From positions 1 to 64,000 of the forward strand of contig NZ_CP006841.1 in NCBI RefSeq assembly GCF_001274895.1: a stretch of DNA of 64,000 bases. The letters are read 5' to 3'. The stretch comes from Corynebacterium lactis RW2-5 (GTDB lineage Bacteria > Actinomycetota > Actinomycetes > Mycobacteriales > Mycobacteriaceae). Below the pieces are notes generated by a model. It worked only from the letters and a program-made list of their open reading frames with translations. It had not been told where the DNA came from and made no database searches. The stretch's first letter is position 1, and each line of letters opens with the position of its first letter. Below are positions 1-13,948 of this stretch, one piece after another. The position numbers and the translations under genes were made by a program.

Positions 1-1656
1 GTGACCGATCAACCCGAGCACTCCGGAGGACTGTGGGACCAGGTGGTCTCCATCCTGACCTCCCCTACGGGGGCGCCGGAGCTAGGTATCGCCCCATTGC
101 GCGCACCGCACAAGGCTCTCCTCCGATCAGTTACTCACACCGGTGATTTTCCGGGGTTTTTCCTGCTCAGCACCGAATCCAACATTGTGCAGGCTCTTGT
201 AAAGGAAGAGCTCAAGGGCACGATCGAAACTGTCCTAGAGCACTTGACGGGTGAGCAGCTGGAAACCGTCATCACGGTTGCGGATCCGGCCGAGGCTGAA
301 GGTGATGACAATCGTGGATCCGGGCAATCATCCTGGGGAACAAGCCCGCAGGCAGCACAGGGAGCTTCGCCCTCGCAGCCGACACAGCCGGCACAGTCCG
401 CTCAGCCAACACCATCGGTCGGGCACCACGAGGTCACGCATCAGGCTTCGGCGCGCGATGCAAGGGACCTCGGCACAAGAGATCTGGAAGCACTGGATGT
501 GCCGACTGCGCAGACTACAGCGGCCTCCCACACTCACCCCGCAACTGCGGCTGACCAGCACAATCAGCGTCAATTCGGCGCCGTCAACCACGGCACCCCG
601 GATCAGATGAGCAAGCCCTTCGAGGAGCCCACGCTCAACCCGGCCTACACCTTCGAAACCTTTGTCATCGGCCCGCAGAACAAGTTCGCTGCAGCAGCTG
701 CAATCGCGGTGGCCGAGGCCCCCGGTCGCACCTACAACCCGCTATTCATCTCCGGCGGCTCTGGCCTGGGCAAGACTCACCTCCTGCACGGCATCGGCCA
801 CTACGCGAAGAATCTGTACCCCAACCTGCGGGTTCGTTACGTTTCCTCCGAAGAATTTACTAACGACTTCATCAACTCGGTGCGCGACGACGCTCAGGAG
901 TCATTCAAGCGCCGCTACCGCGACTTGGACATGCTCATCATCGATGACATCCAGTTCTTGGAGGGCAAGGAAGGCACCCAGGAGGAGTTCTTCCACACTT
1001 TTAACGCGCTCCACCAGTCGAATCACCAGATTGTGCTGTCCTCGGACCGCCCTCCGCGAGAGCTTAAAACCCTCGAAGATCGCCTGCGTACCCGATTCGA
1101 ATGGGGTCTGAATCCGGACCTGCAATTCCCGGATTTGGAAACGCGAATCGCCATTCTGTCTAAGAAGGCTCAGCTGTCCGACCTAACCGTGTCGCACGAC
1201 GTCCTCCAGTACATTGCCGAGAACACATCTTCGTCGATCCGCGAGCTCGAGGGGCGCCTGCTGCAGGTCAGCGCGCATGCTTCCATGATTCACGAGCCCG
1301 TGACCCTGAAGTTTGCTCAGGAAATCCTGGGCTCGGATGCCGTGGAAGTGCAGATTACGCCGGAGATTATTATCTCCACCACCGCCGAGTACTTCGATCT
1401 GACCGTCGCCGACTTGATTGGGCCAGGTAAGACCCGCCCTGTGGCGCACGCACGTCAGATTGCGATGTACCTGACTCGCTCTTTCACGGAATTGTCTCTG
1501 CCATCGATTGGCCGTGAGTTCGGCAACCGAGATCACAGCACCGTCTTGCACGCCGAACGCAAGATTGTGAAGGAAATCGCGGAGAAGAAGCCCTCAAAAG
1601 ACCAGGTCAACGACCTAACTACGCGAATTCGCGACCGCGCCCGCGGTAATTCCTAA
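1..1656 (+). CDS. dnaA: Chromosomal replication initiator DnaA
   Basis: DnaA binds 9-bp boxes at the origin, melts DNA and helps load the replicative helicase. The 551-residue protein has the N-terminal domain (about 1-95), a long Gln/Ala/Ser/Pro-rich linker (about 95-210) and an AAA+ core with Walker A GGSGLGKT at 252-259 and Walker B LIIDD at 312-316. The C-terminal DNA-binding domain carries the DnaA signature RDHST near 510-514. The GTG start is the first base of the window, so any upstream promoter is out of view. It is followed by box-rich DNA and dnaN, the standard arrangement. The linker is longer than in E. coli DnaA, as is usual in actinobacteria. Identification is secure. Confidence 0.98.
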   Translation: MTDQPEHSGGLWDQVVSILTSPTGAPELGIAPLRAPHKALLRSVTHTGDFPGFFLLSTESNIVQALVKEELKGTIETVLEHLTGEQLETVITVADPAEAEGDDNRGSGQSSWGTSPQAAQGASPSQPTQPAQSAQPTPSVGHHEVTHQASARDARDLGTRDLEALDVPTAQTTAASHTHPATAADQHNQRQFGAVNHGTPDQMSKPFEEPTLNPAYTFETFVIGPQNKFAAAAAIAVAEAPGRTYNPLFISGGSGLGKTHLLHGIGHYAKNLYPNLRVRYVSSEEFTNDFINSVRDDAQESFKRRYRDLDMLIIDDIQFLEGKEGTQEEFFHTFNALHQSNHQIVLSSDRPPRELKTLEDRLRTRFEWGLNPDLQFPDLETRIAILSKKAQLSDLTVSHDVLQYIAENTSSSIRELEGRLLQVSAHASMIHEPVTLKFAQEILGSDAVEVQITPEIIISTTAEYFDLTVADLIGPGKTRPVAHARQIAMYLTRSFTELSLPSIGREFGNRDHSTVLHAERKIVKEIAEKKPSKDQVNDLTTRIRDRARGNS

Positions 1657-1667
1657 ACAGCTGCAGC

Positions 1668-1699
1668 AGCCTCCCTCTTCCTTTTCGTCGAGGGAGGCT
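1668..1699 (+). terminator. Stem-loop after dnaA
   Basis: A perfect 10-bp inverted repeat (AGCCTCCCTC and GAGGGAGGCT) with a 12-nt loop lies 12 nt after the dnaA stop. It lacks a clear T-run, so it may be a weak terminator or an mRNA 3'-end stabiliser. Confidence 0.5.
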
Positions 1700-1739
1700 T
1701 AAAACTTGTGATTAACCCGCCAATTTCAGTGCACAGATC

Positions 1740-1814
1740 TGTGGATAAAAATCAGAATCTGTGGATAGAGTTCGTTTCTCCGAAACTATCCACAATCCGC
1801 GGAAGTTATCCACA
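1740..1814. other. DnaA-box group between dnaA and dnaN (oriC candidate)
   Basis: The 421-bp dnaA-dnaN gap holds DnaA boxes: TGTGGATAA at 1740-1748, TGTGGATAG at 1760-1768, CTATCCACA at 1786-1794 and TTATCCACA at 1806-1814. The first two face the opposite way from the last two. Weaker TGTGGA half sites follow near 1850. In actinobacteria the dnaA-dnaN gap is the usual place for oriC. I see no convincing protein-coding gene in this gap. Confidence 0.75.
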
Positions 1815-2077
1815 ATCCTTCCAACGGCTTGCGCACAGGAGAAAAAGCCTGTGGAGCAGCGACGATGGGTGAATTACACAATGTGCACAGCCCCTATTAC
1901 TACTTCCAACCCTTAAGCTCTCAAGAAACTTTTGTTAAAAGGGGCCCTGCGTACAACCCCGAGCTAATCCATGAATCCTGTAATTCCAACTCCAGGTATC
2001 AGTTCCATTGCGCTCCTGTGCGGCCAGTCCGCTAGAGTTGTACGTTGAATTACTCGTAATTTCACGGTGGAGGAACG

Positions 2078-3268
2078 ATGGAGCAGACCGAAGTCCGTAT
2101 TCGCGCGGCAAAGGACGATCTCGCGGGTGCAGTGAGCTGGGTTGCTCGTAATCTGCCCTCTCGTCCGACTCAGCCGATTCTTCGAGGAATGGTTTTCCTC
2201 GCAGACGATGAGGGGCTTCAGCTCGCCGGATACGACTACGAGGTCTCAACTCAGATTCGCATTAGCGCTGAGGTTGATGAGCCAGGACGCTTTGCAGTTA
2301 ACGGCAAGCTGGTCTCCGATATCGTCTCGAAGCTTCCGAATAAGCAGGTAGAGCTCCACTTCAATGGTACGAAGGTGATTGTGAAGTGTGGTTCTTCACG
2401 CTTCGAGCTGCCCAGCCTGACACTGGAGGACTACCCGCAGCTTCCGGTCGCCCCGGCCGACACCGGCACGATTGACGCCAGCCTGTTGGCCGAGGCCATC
2501 AGCCAGGTAGCCGTGGCTGCTGGCAAGGATGAGTCGCTTCCGATGCTGACCGGTATCCGTATGGAGACTGACGGCAACGAGGTAACTCTCGCAGCCACTG
2601 ACCGTTTCCGCCTTGCGGTGCGCACTTTCGAGTGGAACCAGATTCCCGAGGGCGAAACTAAGCTACTCATCCCGGCGAAGACCTTCTCGGAGACCGCCCG
2701 CACCCTCGATACCAGTTCCAGCGAGCCCGTGACCTTGGCCTTTGGTGACGGCAGTGATGGCCGCGACATTGGCTCCGAGGGTATGCTCGCGATCCTCGCC
2801 GAACCCCGCCGCACCACCACGCGACTCCTCGATGCGGAATTCCCCAAATTCCGCCCGCTGCTTCCGAAGCAGCACACCTCCATGGCCGTCGCCCGCGTCG
2901 ACCAGCTGCAGGACGCCATCCGCCGTGTTTCCCTGATGGCCGACCACGGCGCCCAGATTCGCATGGACTTCAGTGACGGACAGGTTGTCCTCTCTGCACA
3001 CGGTGATGAGGTCGGCCACGCGGAAGAGGTCGTGGCCTGCGATTTCCACGGTGAACCGCTGCTCATCGCGTTCAATCCGCAGTACCTGCTGGAGGGACTC
3101 TCCGCAGTTCGTTCCCACCGCGTCCTCCTCGGCTTCACCCAGCCATCCCGTCCGGCAATCCTCATTCCGGAGCCGGAGTCTCTTCCGTCTGCCGACGAGG
3201 ACGGCCAGTTCGCAACTCCGGAGACCGACTTCACCTATCTCCTGATGCCGGTCCGCTTGCCGGGCTAA
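2078..3268 (+). CDS. dnaN: DNA polymerase III sliding clamp, beta subunit
   Basis: The beta clamp is a ring-shaped dimer that encircles DNA and tethers polymerase III and repair proteins. At 396 residues it has the usual length for three tandem clamp domains, starts with the typical actinobacterial N-terminus ([20 protein letters not shown]) and ends in the conserved MPVRLPG tail. The ATG follows a GGTGGAGGAACG ribosome-binding region. The TAA stop shares one base with the recF ATG, so dnaN and recF are translationally coupled. Nothing unusual is seen. Confidence 0.98.
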   Translation: MEQTEVRIRAAKDDLAGAVSWVARNLPSRPTQPILRGMVFLADDEGLQLAGYDYEVSTQIRISAEVDEPGRFAVNGKLVSDIVSKLPNKQVELHFNGTKVIVKCGSSRFELPSLTLEDYPQLPVAPADTGTIDASLLAEAISQVAVAAGKDESLPMLTGIRMETDGNEVTLAATDRFRLAVRTFEWNQIPEGETKLLIPAKTFSETARTLDTSSSEPVTLAFGDGSDGRDIGSEGMLAILAEPRRTTTRLLDAEFPKFRPLLPKQHTSMAVARVDQLQDAIRRVSLMADHGAQIRMDFSDGQVVLSAHGDEVGHAEEVVACDFHGEPLLIAFNPQYLLEGLSAVRSHRVLLGFTQPSRPAILIPEPESLPSADEDGQFATPETDFTYLLMPVRLPG

Positions 3269-4488
3269 TGCATATTCGGTTTTTGTCCCTGCGTGATTTC
3301 CGCTCCTGGCCGGAGGTGGAAATCGACATCGAGCCCGGAATCACCGTGTTTACCGGGCAAAATGGCTACGGCAAGACCAATATCGTCGAGGCTGTCGGAT
3401 ACCTTTCGACGCTCAGCTCCCACCGCGTCTCCACCGACGCCCCGCTGGTGCGCTCGGGGTCCTCGTCCGCGCGGATCTCTGCGACGGCGGTCAACGATGG
3501 CCGCGAGCTGTCCGCTCACCTGCTGATCAATCCCCACCGCGCGAACCAGGCACAGATTAACCGGACTCGACTGAAATCCCCGCGCGAGCTTCTGGGCATC
3601 GTGAAGTCCGTGTTCTTCGCGCCGGAGGATCTCTCGCTGGTCAAGGGTGATCCCGCAGGTCGCCGCCGGTATGTGGATGACCTTCTCGCTTTACGACGCC
3701 CCGCTATGGCGGGCACGCGCATCCAGTACGACAAGATTCTGCGGCAGAAAAATGCCCTGCTGAAGTCGGCCGGTGCATCGCTGCGACGCGGCTATTCCTC
3801 GTCTGAGGGGCAGGCGGCGCTGGCGACCCTGGACACCTGGGATGCGCAGTTAGCGCAGGTAGGCGCTACTTTGATGGCGGCGAGGATGGAGCTCATCGAA
3901 GAACTGGCCGAACACGTCGCAGTGGCCTACCAAACGTTGGCACCTCACTCGCGTCCGGCGTCGATTTCCTATGCCCCGAAGCTGGATGCGTCAGGACCGG
4001 AGGGTCTGCCTGGAGACCCGGAGCTTTTGGAGGCGCTGCTTCTGACGAAAATGGCCTCGCGTCGCACAGCCGAAATTGAGAGGGGATCTTGCCTGGTCGG
4101 CCCTCACCGCGACGACCTGGAACTGGTTCTCGGCAATGATCCGGCCAAGGGTTTTGCCAGCCATGGCGAGACGTGGTCTTTTGCTCTCGCATTGAGGTTG
4201 GGCGCTTACTTCCTTTTAAAGTCCGAGGGCCCGGACCCCATCTTGGTGCTGGATGACGTTTTTGCCGAGCTCGATAGGCTCCGTCGTGAAGCGCTGATGG
4301 AGATTGCTCAGCAGGCGGAGCAGGTTCTAATCACTTCGGCGGTGGGAGAGGAGCTGCCGAGGGCGCTGGTCGAGGACTCCTCGGTCGCGTATCACACGGT
4401 GACCGTGGAACAGACTGAGCAGGGGCGAATTTCACTGCTGGATGCCAATCGGGCCGGTGCCGAGGCTGATTCGGACGTGGAACTATGA
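3268..4488 (+). CDS. recF: DNA replication and repair protein RecF
   Basis: RecF is an SMC-like ATPase that helps load RecA at gaps in the recombinational repair pathway. The 406-residue protein begins [14 protein letters not shown], as RecF proteins do. It has Walker [10 protein letters not shown] near residues 30-38, the signature region around GPHRDDLEL near 271-279, and Walker [13 protein letters not shown] near 325-336. The start overlaps the dnaN stop by one base and the stop overlaps the start of the next gene by 4 nt, so dnaN-recF-dciA form one transcription unit. Confidence 0.97.
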   Translation: MHIRFLSLRDFRSWPEVEIDIEPGITVFTGQNGYGKTNIVEAVGYLSTLSSHRVSTDAPLVRSGSSSARISATAVNDGRELSAHLLINPHRANQAQINRTRLKSPRELLGIVKSVFFAPEDLSLVKGDPAGRRRYVDDLLALRRPAMAGTRIQYDKILRQKNALLKSAGASLRRGYSSSEGQAALATLDTWDAQLAQVGATLMAARMELIEELAEHVAVAYQTLAPHSRPASISYAPKLDASGPEGLPGDPELLEALLLTKMASRRTAEIERGSCLVGPHRDDLELVLGNDPAKGFASHGETWSFALALRLGAYFLLKSEGPDPILVLDDVFAELDRLRREALMEIAQQAEQVLITSAVGEELPRALVEDSSVAYHTVTVEQTEQGRISLLDANRAGAEADSDVEL

Positions 4489-5114
4489 GCGACAAAGACC
4501 TGGTCAGTGACGTTTTCAACCGCATGCGTGAGGCTGCGAAAGAAGGAGGTCACAAGCTTCCCAACTTGCAGCGGCCACCGAAGAAGAACGGTGCATGGAC
4601 TGGTCTCGAGGCACCTGCGCCGAATAAGGCTGCGGCGGAGATAGTTGGCGACGTCGAAAAGCAGAGGGAAAAGCAGGCGGAGGTTAGAGACCGCGCGGGC
4701 ACGATGATTCCGCCGAGTCTGCTGCGTGAGAGTGGCATTCGGCTGTACCGGAAGTACGACCGTCGGCCCGCGCCGATTGGTGCGGTGCTGAACAAGGCGA
4801 TTGTGGACCGTGGCTGGCAGATTCACATCGCGCACGGTGTGATTATGACCGAATGGGAACAGATGGTCGGCAAGGTCGTCGCGGAGCATTCGCAGGTCCG
4901 GGAGTTTAAGGACGGAACCCTGGTTGTCGAATGCAGGTCGACGGCGTGGGCAACGCAGCTGCGGCTGGCGCAGCGGCAGGTGCTCAAATCGATTGCGGAC
5001 CGCGTCGGTGACGGAGTCGTGGAGGAGCTGAAGATTCTCGGCCCGAAGGCACCTAATTGGCGCAAAGGCCGCTTGCATATTGAGGGGCGAGGGCCGCGTG
5101 ATACGTACGGTTAA
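4485..5114 (+). CDS. dciA: DUF721 / DciA-family protein
   Basis: This 209-residue protein carries a DUF721 (DciA-type) domain in its C-terminal half (about 95-190: [19 protein letters not shown] and the following [16 protein letters not shown]). In bacteria lacking DnaC or DnaI, DciA proteins interact with the replicative helicase DnaB and are needed for normal initiation. The N-terminal half is basic and low in complexity. The ATG overlaps the recF TGA (ATGA), matching the conserved recF-DUF721-gyrB order of actinobacteria. The helicase-loading role is inferred from the family, not from this sequence. Confidence 0.85.
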   Translation: MSDKDLVSDVFNRMREAAKEGGHKLPNLQRPPKKNGAWTGLEAPAPNKAAAEIVGDVEKQREKQAEVRDRAGTMIPPSLLRESGIRLYRKYDRRPAPIGAVLNKAIVDRGWQIHIAHGVIMTEWEQMVGKVVAEHSQVREFKDGTLVVECRSTAWATQLRLAQRQVLKSIADRVGDGVVEELKILGPKAPNWRKGRLHIEGRGPRDTYG

Positions 5115-5177
5115 AGCGACTATCGCCAAAAATTGCCTAATTTGGGCATTTTAGCGACCTGGCCCTCACCACAGTAG

Positions 5178-7355
<2,178 letters not shown>

Positions 7356-7375
7356 CTGATCTGCTTCACGCATAG

Positions 7376-7414
7376 AAAATGGCCAAACCACTGATGTTGA
7401 GGTTTGGCCATTTT
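7376..7414. terminator. Bidirectional terminator after gyrB
   Basis: AAAATGGCCAAACC and GGTTTGGCCATTTT form a 14-bp perfect stem around an 11-nt loop. T-runs on both strands suit both gyrB (+) and the convergent lipase gene (-). Confidence 0.9.
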
Positions 7415-7447
7415 CGTGTTTAGGGCAAAAGCTAGTGCCCAAGTTCT

Positions 7448-8926
7448 TTAAATTCCCTGGCAGCTACCGGAAACCGGAACGTCATTGAACTTGGACAGGA
7501 TGAAAGTCAATCCAAACGGGGCACCAGAGATTGCCTGGGCAAAATGGTTGTACCCTTTGATTTCAGGCAGGACGTCATCGCGATAGATAACTTCACCACC
7601 GAGGGAGCACCAGTTACGCGATAGGGTACGGGCCTGGCCGTATTCGACATTTAGGTCGTGCTTGCCTGAAACCACCATAGTTGGGACGCCGGGCTTCACA
7701 GATCCAATAAATTGTTCCTGCATTGCCTGGCGGCCAGTGGGTACATCGTCGAGAAGCTGATCCAGGGAACGCCCATCCTTCGTCCACGTGCTGGTGGTCT
7801 GGTGACCGTAGGCCGAGACAATCTCATTGGTGCACATGGTTGCAAGGTCATCGAGAGTCTCTTGTCCCTTTTCTGACAAATGCTTCTTCATGTCATCGGC
7901 CACGGCGGGGTAGCGGGCCACAAGGCCATTAATTGTAAACCCAATAGCCCCAACTAGATCGGAGCCGTCAATATTTGCTTGCACAGCATCCAGATCAGCC
8001 GGTGGTGCAGATGCGTAGGCAGCAGCACCGTCGAGATCCGGTGCGTAGGAACTTATCATCTCTGCCGCAGCAGCGGATGCCCCGCCACCTTGAGAGTGGC
8101 CATAAAATGCAACTTTACCTGGGGCTTCGCCTTTATCTCCAGCAAGGTTCAAAGCAGCGCGAGCACCGTCGAGCATGGCGTGACCCTGCTCCTTTCGGTT
8201 CATATACGTATGAATGCCCGGTGTGCCCATACCGACATAGTCAGTGACGAAAACGCGGACGCCCTCTGCGGCGAAAGCCCAATCATAGAGTCCCTCTAGA
8301 GCTACTAGGCGATTCGATGAAATGGGATCGGGCTGACCGTTAAGTGGCCAGTTGCGGCTTGGCGCGCATTTGTCACCTTGTCCAACAGTGCCGCGACCAA
8401 TCACAACTGTGGGACGTGCGCCTTTGCCAGTCCACGGGACAGATGGCTCGACAAGGTACCCGCTGATTGCAGTTGGAGTGCCGTCGTGAAGCTTGGAAGA
8501 GTACAGGACTTTGGTTACGGAAGATGGTAGTGGATAGTCGATTCCCTTGGGCATCGGCGCGACTGGGGCAGATTGAGTTCGCAAGACGCTGCCGGGCTTG
8601 CCGATGGCGACAGTGGAGGTGTCGTAAAAGGGATCGTATTCGTCGTCCTGGGTACGTGGATCTGGCTGCTTCTTTTCTTCTCCATCGCCCGTTGGACTCT
8701 TCAGAGTCTCCGGATCGATGCTTAGGTCATTGAATTGGGGCAACTTGGTTTCTGCGCCACCGATACTGATTGATGGGTCAGAGTAACCAAGCGGAATACC
8801 AAATTCAGGCAGAATCGGTGCGGCTGTCGCCGGTGTTGCGGTGAATATGAGTGTTGATGTGGTGGCAGCAGCGATTGCGCCACGCAGGAGGCGTCGAGCC
8901 AACCTATGAATTATATCGTTTTGCAT
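7448..8926 (-). CDS. Secreted lipase of the LIP family
   Basis: This is a probable extracellular triacylglycerol lipase or esterase. The 492-residue protein has a basic N-terminus and hydrophobic stretch ending in TPATAA (about 1-36), a likely signal peptide. An alpha/beta hydrolase fold follows, with the nucleophile elbow GHSQGG (Ser about 278), a putative acid in SGKHDLNVEYG and a late His in YNHFAQ. The length and features match the secretory lipase (LIP) family that includes Candida antarctica lipase A-like enzymes. It is divergent from a second alpha/beta hydrolase at 9023, suggesting a lipid-use pair. The substrate is unknown. An 11-bp palindrome lies just upstream of the start. Confidence 0.8.
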   Translation of the reverse strand: MQNDIIHRLARRLLRGAIAAATTSTLIFTATPATAAPILPEFGIPLGYSDPSISIGGAETKLPQFNDLSIDPETLKSPTGDGEEKKQPDPRTQDDEYDPFYDTSTVAIGKPGSVLRTQSAPVAPMPKGIDYPLPSSVTKVLYSSKLHDGTPTAISGYLVEPSVPWTGKGARPTVVIGRGTVGQGDKCAPSRNWPLNGQPDPISSNRLVALEGLYDWAFAAEGVRVFVTDYVGMGTPGIHTYMNRKEQGHAMLDGARAALNLAGDKGEAPGKVAFYGHSQGGGASAAAAEMISSYAPDLDGAAAYASAPPADLDAVQANIDGSDLVGAIGFTINGLVARYPAVADDMKKHLSEKGQETLDDLATMCTNEIVSAYGHQTTSTWTKDGRSLDQLLDDVPTGRQAMQEQFIGSVKPGVPTMVVSGKHDLNVEYGQARTLSRNWCSLGGEVIYRDDVLPEIKGYNHFAQAISGAPFGLTFILSKFNDVPVSGSCQGI

Positions 8927-8933
8927 AGTTTAG

Positions 8934-8944
8934 TACTGTCAGTA
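8934..8944. promoter_or_regulatory. Small palindrome between divergent hydrolase genes
   Basis: TACTGTCAGTA is a perfect odd palindrome 7 bp upstream of the minus-strand lipase start and within the divergent promoter region. It could be an operator; no known regulator is assigned. Confidence 0.3.
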
Positions 8945-9022
8945 AATGACTCCTTTGGTGCTGTTTTGGCAAATTTTGGGGCCAATGTGACAGCTCGTAA
9001 CCAAACCGTTATTATTCTCGGC

Positions 9023-9958
9023 ATGCGTGATAAGTTTGATATCCAAACTAAGCGAGGCGTGATGACTGATGGCCAGCCGTCTCGCGACCCGCTGTTGGTC
9101 CGTCAACAGCTTCCAGATGGCTCAATTACTCCGATGGCGCTACGTCGCCCTGATGGAACACCCCGTGGAATAGTCGTCCTGTGGCCGGGCTTTGGTATGG
9201 GTGCGAGGTACTATCGGCCGATGGCTCAGGAGCTGCAGCGTCGCGGTTTTTGCGTGCTCACATCAGAGTTGCGCGGTCAAGGAGCTCAAACTGCAGTGGC
9301 TTCACGACGACACGATTGGGGCTATCACGATCTTGCATCCATTGACTACCCGACTGCAGTGAATGTGGCTCGTCGGGAGTTTGAGTCCGAAGAAACGGGG
9401 CGGCTGCCCGTCTATATGATGTGTCACTCCATGGGAGGACAGATTGCATCGCTGTATCTGAGTCGACCTGAAGCAGACATCGACGGGCTTATCACCATTG
9501 GTTCTGGAACGCCGCACTATATTCGTTTTAAAGGGCGGGAGTACAAGCGTTTGCGTTGGGGTGCTCCATTGATGCAAGTCATTGCCCGTATTTTTGGATA
9601 CTGGCCGGCTTCGAAATTGGATTTAGCGGGATACGGCCGTCAGGCTGGTACTCATGTGCGTGAGTGGGCAGGGTTTTCTCGAACTGGTCGTTTACAGGTG
9701 CATCATACGAACTTTCAGTACGAGCGAGAGATGCAACAAGTAACCACTCCCACATTGATGATTACGTGTGCTGCTGATCGTGATTGTCCGCCTGATTCGG
9801 CAATGGATCTGGCTTCGCGCCTACCGCGCGCTGCGAAGTTTACGTTCATTGACCAGCGACTAGGCCATAATCGATGGGCACGCGAACCGCAGGCAGTAGC
9901 GGACAGGTTTGAGCGGTTTATTGAAGAAATTCCCACTTGGTCGGTGTACGAGGACTAG
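9023..9958 (+). CDS. Alpha/beta hydrolase (monoacylglycerol lipase-like)
   Basis: This is a serine hydrolase of the lysophospholipase/monoacylglycerol lipase type, probably cytoplasmic since no signal peptide is visible. I choose ATG 9023 because GTGACA (8987-8992), a 17-bp spacer and TATTAT (9010-9015) place transcription start at that ATG, implying a leaderless mRNA; ATG 9062 is an alternative. The 311-residue protein has the nucleophile motif CHSMGG (Ser about 136, with Cys where the first Gly of GxSxG usually sits), the acid Asp in ITCAADRDCP and the catalytic His in RLGHNRW. It is divergent from the secreted lipase, so the two may act in sequence on glycerides. Its 3' end overlaps the next minus-strand gene by 4 nt. 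Confidence 0.8.
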   Translation: MRDKFDIQTKRGVMTDGQPSRDPLLVRQQLPDGSITPMALRRPDGTPRGIVVLWPGFGMGARYYRPMAQELQRRGFCVLTSELRGQGAQTAVASRRHDWGYHDLASIDYPTAVNVARREFESEETGRLPVYMMCHSMGGQIASLYLSRPEADIDGLITIGSGTPHYIRFKGREYKRLRWGAPLMQVIARIFGYWPASKLDLAGYGRQAGTHVREWAGFSRTGRLQVHHTNFQYEREMQQVTTPTLMITCAADRDCPPDSAMDLASRLPRAAKFTFIDQRLGHNRWAREPQAVADRFERFIEEIPTWSVYED

Positions 9959-10302
9959 CCATATTGCTCGACATCGGGCAGTATTCCTTGGCCAATTGTT
10001 TCTTCAAGAGTCATCTCTTCTCCCGAAAAATTAAGTACTAGCACCGCTAATAATCCAGCGAGTGCTAGATTTCCTGTATTTAAGGGGGCTAGCCGCAACG
10101 TTGCCTCTGCCGCTGTATGCGCCGCATGTTGTGGATTCCTGTGAAATACTTCTCCGCAAACAGGCTTCTGAATAGCTGCAACAAGCGCCGGAATTGCCCA
10201 TGGACGATCTATGCGTAGGTTGTCTAGCTCGGTCAGCTCAGCGCGCAGTGCATTTATGGCGGCGAGGATGACACCCTCATGCAGATGTTTCACATGAAAC
10301 AT
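9955..10302 (-). CDS. Doc/Fic-like protein with eroded active motif (putative toxin)
   Basis: This 115-residue protein has the size and helical pattern of death-on-curing (Doc) toxins: an RPWAIPALVAAIQ segment, a CGEVFHRNPQHAAHTAA stretch like the Doc GExxYP/AA region, then LNTGNLALAGLLAVLVLNFSG where Doc carries HPFxDGNKR. The catalytic His, the Asp/Glu and the Lys/Arg of the Fic motif are absent; only GN remains. The gene follows an RHH protein gene by 39 nt, the usual antitoxin-toxin order. AAGGAG five nt before ATG 10302 supports the start. A parS-like site overlaps codons 1-6 and dictates the odd MFHMKH-type N-terminus. AMP/phosphate transfer activity is doubtful. Confidence 0.55.
   Translation of the reverse strand: MFHVKHLHEGVILAAINALRAELTELDNLRIDRPWAIPALVAAIQKPVCGEVFHRNPQHAAHTAAEATLRLAPLNTGNLALAGLLAVLVLNFSGEEMTLEETIGQGILPDVEQYG
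10286..10301. other. parS: parS-like ParB-binding site 1
   Basis: TGTTTCACATGAAACA matches the parS consensus TGTTNCACGTGAAACA at all but the central G (A here). It overlaps the first codons of the Doc-like gene. ParB nucleates at such sites to organise origin segregation, and origin-proximal clustering is the rule in corynebacteria. Confidence 0.7.
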
Positions 10303-10341
10303 GCAGTCTCCTTTTTATGGTTCTCCAGGTAAACTCCCTGA

Positions 10342-10542
10342 TCAAAGCAGTGATCGAAGTAGTGCGAGTTCATTGTCGGTAACTTGAGCAATGATTCGGC
10401 GGGCCTCGGTTGTGGTCAAGCTACGGCGCGCTTCGTTGGTGATTGCTCGTTTCACTGCCTCTTGTTTAGAGATTCCCTGACTGCCAGCAAGAAGGTTCAA
10501 TGCAGCATCTTCTTCTGTGCTGAGCCTAAGTGTCATTGCCAT
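10342..10542 (-). CDS. Ribbon-helix-helix (CopG-type) putative antitoxin
   Basis: This 66-residue protein has the ribbon-helix-helix pattern: a beta strand MTLRLSTEEDAALNLLA, a helix, and GISKQEAVKRAI as the second helix. RHH proteins of this size bind DNA as dimers and often serve as antitoxins that repress their own operon. It lies 39 nt upstream of the Doc-like gene in the same orientation, so the two are read as a toxin-antitoxin pair. The acidic/hydrophobic C-terminus (TDNELALLRSLL) would be the toxin-contacting part by analogy. The assignment rests on size, motif and position. Confidence 0.65.
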   Translation of the reverse strand: MAMTLRLSTEEDAALNLLAGSQGISKQEAVKRAITNEARRSLTTTEARRIIAQVTDNELALLRSLL

Positions 10543-10709
10543 AGATAACTTGCCTCGTGACCTGTCTTTCGGTTTTAGCGGTAAGCATCCTTGATGCTCG
10601 CCATAGTGATACCATAATGATACCGATATTGAGTTTATGGTGGGTTAAAACAGCGTGTAAAGGCCTGTAGTATTAAAGGGACTACTTTTTGAAGAAAAGG
10701 AATCCCTAA

Positions 10710-13316
<2,607 letters not shown>

Positions 13317-13319
13317 CTA

Positions 13320-13652
13320 ATGGCTGACACGCAACTCGTGGTTCGCAAGGTGAGCCCGTGGTCCGCCTTGAAAATCACGTCTGCCGTCGGCTTCATCGCC
13401 TTTCTGGTCTGGATGGCGGCCGTGGGGCTGCTGTACCTGATCCTCGCTGGGATGGGGCTCCTCGCCCCGATTAGCGAACTTGTCGGCGGTGAGGACACCA
13501 TTAGAGCGGGACTCGTGCTTGGCATCGCTGCGGCCGTAGGGCTGCTGTGGTGGATCCTCACCGTTGGCCTCATGGCGATTGGCGCTGTCGTCTACAACGC
13601 CTGCAGTGATTTGGTTGGCGGCATTAAGGTGTCGCTTTCCGACGATGCTTAA
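13320..13652 (+). CDS. DUF3566 membrane protein
   Basis: This 110-residue protein has two strong membrane segments (about 17-45 and 60-88) with a short extracellular loop, and the VRKVSPWSALKI entry typical of DUF3566. It directly follows gyrA, as the corresponding gene does in mycobacteria. Its role is unknown. The 3-nt gap to gyrA implies co-transcription. Confidence 0.85.
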   Translation: MADTQLVVRKVSPWSALKITSAVGFIAFLVWMAAVGLLYLILAGMGLLAPISELVGGEDTIRAGLVLGIAAAVGLLWWILTVGLMAIGAVVYNACSDLVGGIKVSLSDDA

Positions 13653-13729
13653 AACTGCTAAAAAATATGCTCCTGACCAGGCGATTTGTGAAGTGCACGT
13701 GTTACGGGTTAAGTTATATCTCGTTCCAC

Positions 13730-13803
13730 GGGCCTATAGCTCAGGCGGTTAGAGCACTTCGCTGATAACGAAGGGGTCGGAGGTTCAAGTCCTCCTAGGC
13801 CCA
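13730..13803 (+). tRNA. ileT: tRNA-Ile (GAT)
   Basis: A 74-nt cloverleaf: acceptor GGGCCTA pairs with TAGGCCC, anticodon stem CTTCG/CGAAG encloses loop CTGATAA (anticodon GAT), and the T-loop is GGTTCAAGTCC. The conserved position after gyrA supports it. Confidence 0.97.
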
Positions 13804-13830
13804 CTCCGAACAAATAGTTTGGTCGGGAAC

Positions 13831-13903
13831 GGGGCTTTAGCTCAATTGGTAGAGCACCTGCTTTGCAAGCAGGAGGTCAGGGGTTCGATTCCCCTAAGCT
13901 CCA
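13831..13903 (+). tRNA. alaT: tRNA-Ala (TGC)
   Basis: A 73-nt cloverleaf: acceptor GGGGCTT pairs with AAGCTCC (one G-U), anticodon stem CCTGC/GCAGG encloses TTTGCAA (anticodon TGC), T-loop GGTTCGATTCC. It lies 27 nt after tRNA-Ile. Confidence 0.97.
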
Positions 13904-13919
13904 CACTGGAACAGGAAAA

Positions 13920-13948
13920 CCCAGGTCGTTTTTACGGCCTGGGTTTTT
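13920..13948 (+). terminator. Terminator after the tRNA pair
   Basis: CCCAGGTCG and CGGCCTGGG form a 9-bp stem (one G-U) with a 6-nt loop, followed by five T residues. It ends the ileT-alaT transcript. Confidence 0.88.

Noticed and set aside
1829..2035. 68-codon frame in the dnaA-dnaN gap
   Set aside because: It spans origin-like DNA, has no ribosome-binding site and no family resemblance.
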